A DNA stretch of 64,000 nucleotides from DATFJT01 sp965230755 (GTDB lineage Bacteria; Bacteroidota; Bacteroidia; Chitinophagales; Saprospiraceae), in assembly GCA_965230755.1 (NCBI GenBank), contig CBDDLT010000015.1, positions 124,001 through 188,000 on the forward strand. The letters are read 5' to 3'. The translations under genes and the position numbers were made by a program. Shown one piece after another: positions 62,187 to 64,000 of this stretch; the first letter of the stretch is position 1; each line of letters starts with the position of its first letter. The notes below the pieces were generated by a model. That model saw only the letters and a list, made by a program, of their open reading frames with translations, was not told the origin of the DNA and ran no database searches.

Positions 62187-63359
62187 TTATTTTCGAATGG
62201 TTGGTTGCCATGCATTAGTTTTCACTCCTTTAAGGAAAACGAAAAATCCCATTAAAAGGGCCACATTCATCATTAAAAAATACCTCAGTGCTCTGATAGG
62301 TCTAAAGTATATCTTTTTCGACTGAAAAATATAATCCAAAACGATTAAAGCGAATACTACAATGGATATATAGAATAAAATTCGAAAAATACCTCCTTTA
62401 AGTGCTAGGGCCAGGAGAGTTAAACCGAGACCTATAAGAATAAAGGGTCCAACCCACCTCAATATTTTATGCGAAAAAAAGACAAAGCCCTGGGGCCAAA
62501 ATCGTTGTATAAATGACCATAAATAATGACTAAGATTCTGAAAATTACCCGCCGAAATTCGCTTTTTTCTTTTGAACTCTTGAGAAAGTGTTCCCGGAAT
62601 ATCCTCTAAAACTCTCGCTTTCAAATTGAGCAATGCTTGGGAATTATTTTTGAGTACATGCAAGCTGATAAAGAAATCCTCCATCAGAAAATTGGCCGGA
62701 ATCTGCGGGATCAGCTTTTTTCGGATTGCATAGCACGCTCCAAAAGCGCCCATCGATGCTCCCCAAAGTTTGCCTTCTGCATTTTTGAGCCGATTTTCCC
62801 TTCCGATATAATACTCTTCTTCGGCTCCAATATCGTCCGTGCTGACATCGTAATTGATCACATTTGCGCCGACTTGTCCTACCTTGGAATTCTTAAAATC
62901 TTTAATCATCTCATAGATACAATCCTCGGTAAAAATCACATTGGCATCGGTCAGAATGACAAACTCAATGTCGTCTTCCACCGAATTCATCAAGGAATTA
63001 ATAACATTCGCTTTTCCTCTGCGCTCCTGATAAATCGAATAAAAAAAATTATCCTGCTGTTTTCCAAATTCCTCCAGGATCGAATTGGTGCTGTCCGTAG
63101 AATTGTCGGATCCTACATAAAAGTAAATGAGTTCTTTGGGATATTTGGTATGATAAACCGAGGAGAGCTTCTTTTCCAGAATTTTTTCTTCATTAAAAGC
63201 GCTCATCAAAATAGCCACCTTAGGCAGTTCATCTCTTTGAAATATTATGGGATTATCGGAAACTCGCTGGGCCAATTTTGTTGCCAACCAGGGATACAGA
63301 AGGTAGGTATAGATAAGTAAAAATAAAAGGAAGAAGAACAAATATTCTAGTGAGAACAT
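62187..63359 (-). CDS. Membrane-bound GT2 glycosyltransferase
   Basis: 390 aa. N-terminal TM helix (YLFFFLLFLLIYTYLLYP), then the GT-A fold: VAILMSAFNEEKILEKKLSS, YVGSDNSTDSTNSIL (DxD-like), FVILTDANVIFTEDCI (DAN motif), GACYAIRKKLIPQIPANFLM, EDFFISLHVL, and C-terminal TM helices. Similar to ICL/chitin-synthase-like GT2 enzymes that extrude or transfer polysaccharide. Acceptor unknown. It overlaps the next (upstream) glycosyltransferase by 13 bp. Confidence 0.82.
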   Translation of the reverse strand: MFSLEYLFFFLLFLLIYTYLLYPWLATKLAQRVSDNPIIFQRDELPKVAILMSAFNEEKILEKKLSSVYHTKYPKELIYFYVGSDNSTDSTNSILEEFGKQQDNFFYSIYQERRGKANVINSLMNSVEDDIEFVILTDANVIFTEDCIYEMIKDFKNSKVGQVGANVINYDVSTDDIGAEEEYYIGRENRLKNAEGKLWGASMGAFGACYAIRKKLIPQIPANFLMEDFFISLHVLKNNSQALLNLKARVLEDIPGTLSQEFKRKKRISAGNFQNLSHYLWSFIQRFWPQGFVFFSHKILRWVGPFILIGLGLTLLALALKGGIFRILFYISIVVFALIVLDYIFQSKKIYFRPIRALRYFLMMNVALLMGFFVFLKGVKTNAWQPTIRK

Positions 63360-64000
63360 TCCAATAGATTCTTTTGATAGAAATTCTTCAATTTTTCCGA
63401 CAACTTGTAATTATCGAATTCATGTCGAATCATCATTTCCGCCTTCGACCCCATTTCAGTTAAATACTCTGTATTCTTAAAACTCCATAAGATTTGTTCT
63501 GCCATTTCTTTTGCCGAATCAGCAATGATCAAATGCTCTCCGTCGACGTACGGAATTCCTTCCACTCCAACTGTAGTCGAAATCACGGGAAGTCCTAAAG
63601 ACATAGCTTCGATGGCCTTAATTCTCATACCGCTACCGGATAAAAGTGGAATGACGACGAGCTGTTTGTCACTCAAAAATCGCGAAGCACATTCTACCTC
63701 ACCTACTACATTAAATCCCTTTGTTTTACCATGGCTAAAACACTCCGGCATGTTCCTTCCTGCCAGATAAAACTCAGCATTCGGCTCCTTCTTTTTAACC
63801 TTCGGCCACACTTTATCTCTAAACCATCGCATCCCTTCTATATTCGGCTCCCAATCCATGCTGCCCAGAAAAGCAACTGAATACGGCTTAGGTTCCCAGT
63901 TCATAGGGACAAACTCTCCGTTAACCCCCATTGGAAGGGTAAAAAAGCTTTTTCTAAGGCCCTCTTTTTTAAATATTTTCTCGTCTTCTATCGAAATCGG
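63347..64000 (-). CDS. GT4-family glycosyltransferase, 5' end outside window
   Basis: The frame is open to the right edge (upstream of the internal Met at 63931 it reads RKSFFTLPMGVNGEFVPM), so only the C-terminal ~218 codons are here. The donor domain shows YSVAFLGSMDWEPNIEGMRW, AEFYLAGRNMPECF, IPLLSGSGMRIKAIEAMSLG (E-x7-E style), LPVISTTVGVEGIPY and a C-terminal helix. Substrate unknown. Overlaps the downstream GT2 gene by 13 bp, indicating co-expression. Confidence 0.82.
   Translation of the reverse strand, partial: PISIEDEKIFKKEGLRKSFFTLPMGVNGEFVPMNWEPKPYSVAFLGSMDWEPNIEGMRWFRDKVWPKVKKKEPNAEFYLAGRNMPECFSHGKTKGFNVVGEVECASRFLSDKQLVVIPLLSGSGMRIKAIEAMSLGLPVISTTVGVEGIPYVDGEHLIIADSAKEMAEQILWSFKNTEYLTEMGSKAEMMIRHEFDNYKLSEKLKNFYQKNLLECSH

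Noticed and set aside
62637..63320. 227-codon open frame antisense to the GT2 glycosyltransferase
   Set aside because: Low-complexity Ile-rich translation opposite a clear GT2 fold.
1..64000. tRNA or rRNA genes
   Set aside because: No cloverleaf pattern, T-loop GGTTCGANTCC with matching acceptor stem, or rRNA-like sequence was found by eye.

Overview
The window reads as chromosomal DNA of a member of the Bacteroidota. The evidence is six secreted proteins ending in type A sorting domains for the type IX secretion system (T9SS), a PorP/SprF-family outer-membrane protein, a Bacteroidota-style LptD, a CtlX-type amidinotransferase and AT-rich intergenic DNA. A Saprospiria/Lewinella-like host is my guess from gene style only. 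I saw no tRNA, rRNA or CRISPR array.

Layout. 0-9.5 kb: a diheme peroxidase cut by the left edge, glmM with a class V aminotransferase, GNAT and DUF1801 proteins, a T9SS PKD protein, and a tight minus-strand run (MFS transporter, glycerophosphodiesterase lipoprotein, YeaQ-like membrane protein, small zinc-finger protein). 9.5-33.3 kb: two identical-looking 1404-bp IS4-family elements in opposite orientation. They enclose a T9SS protein, a GT39-type glycosyltransferase, lptD divergent from an amidase, a palindromic repeat array, a sodium-solute symporter, gap-typA, and a surface-polysaccharide cluster (three glycosyltransferases, GDP-mannose pyrophosphorylase, flippase, glucuronyl C5-epimerase-like protein). 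33-41 kb: hscA, a queuosine-precursor transporter, a T9SS PKD protein, two tandem T9SS leucine-rich-repeat proteins and regulator debris. 41-54 kb: a four-gene minus-strand operon with a giant exported protein, a fibronectin-III-like exported protein, a 910-aa toxin-like exported protein and a small cytoplasmic protein that overlaps its stop codon. 54-64 kb: a T9SS protein, a lipoprotein, ctlX, kdsB, a LysM protein, a cysteine-synthase-like enzyme, PorP/SprF, ribBA with a degenerate second domain, and two glycosyltransferases, the last cut by the right edge.

Most interesting points. (1) The 41-54 kb operon looks like a polymorphic-toxin cassette: large surface protein, FN3 partner, effector with a distinctive C-terminal GHYxPT domain, and a candidate immunity protein. 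(2) The 3' third of the giant gene is broken by nine shifts. All are in the same direction, and each is repaired by removing one base from a homopolymer. They lie within 1.73 kb, and restoring them gives one 7.5-kb reading frame. This most likely reflects a locally uncorrected stretch of assembly, but it should be tested. (3) Both IS copies sit at the same 9-bp target, in the same orientation, inside a dispersed AT-rich intergenic repeat with at least seven loci in the window.
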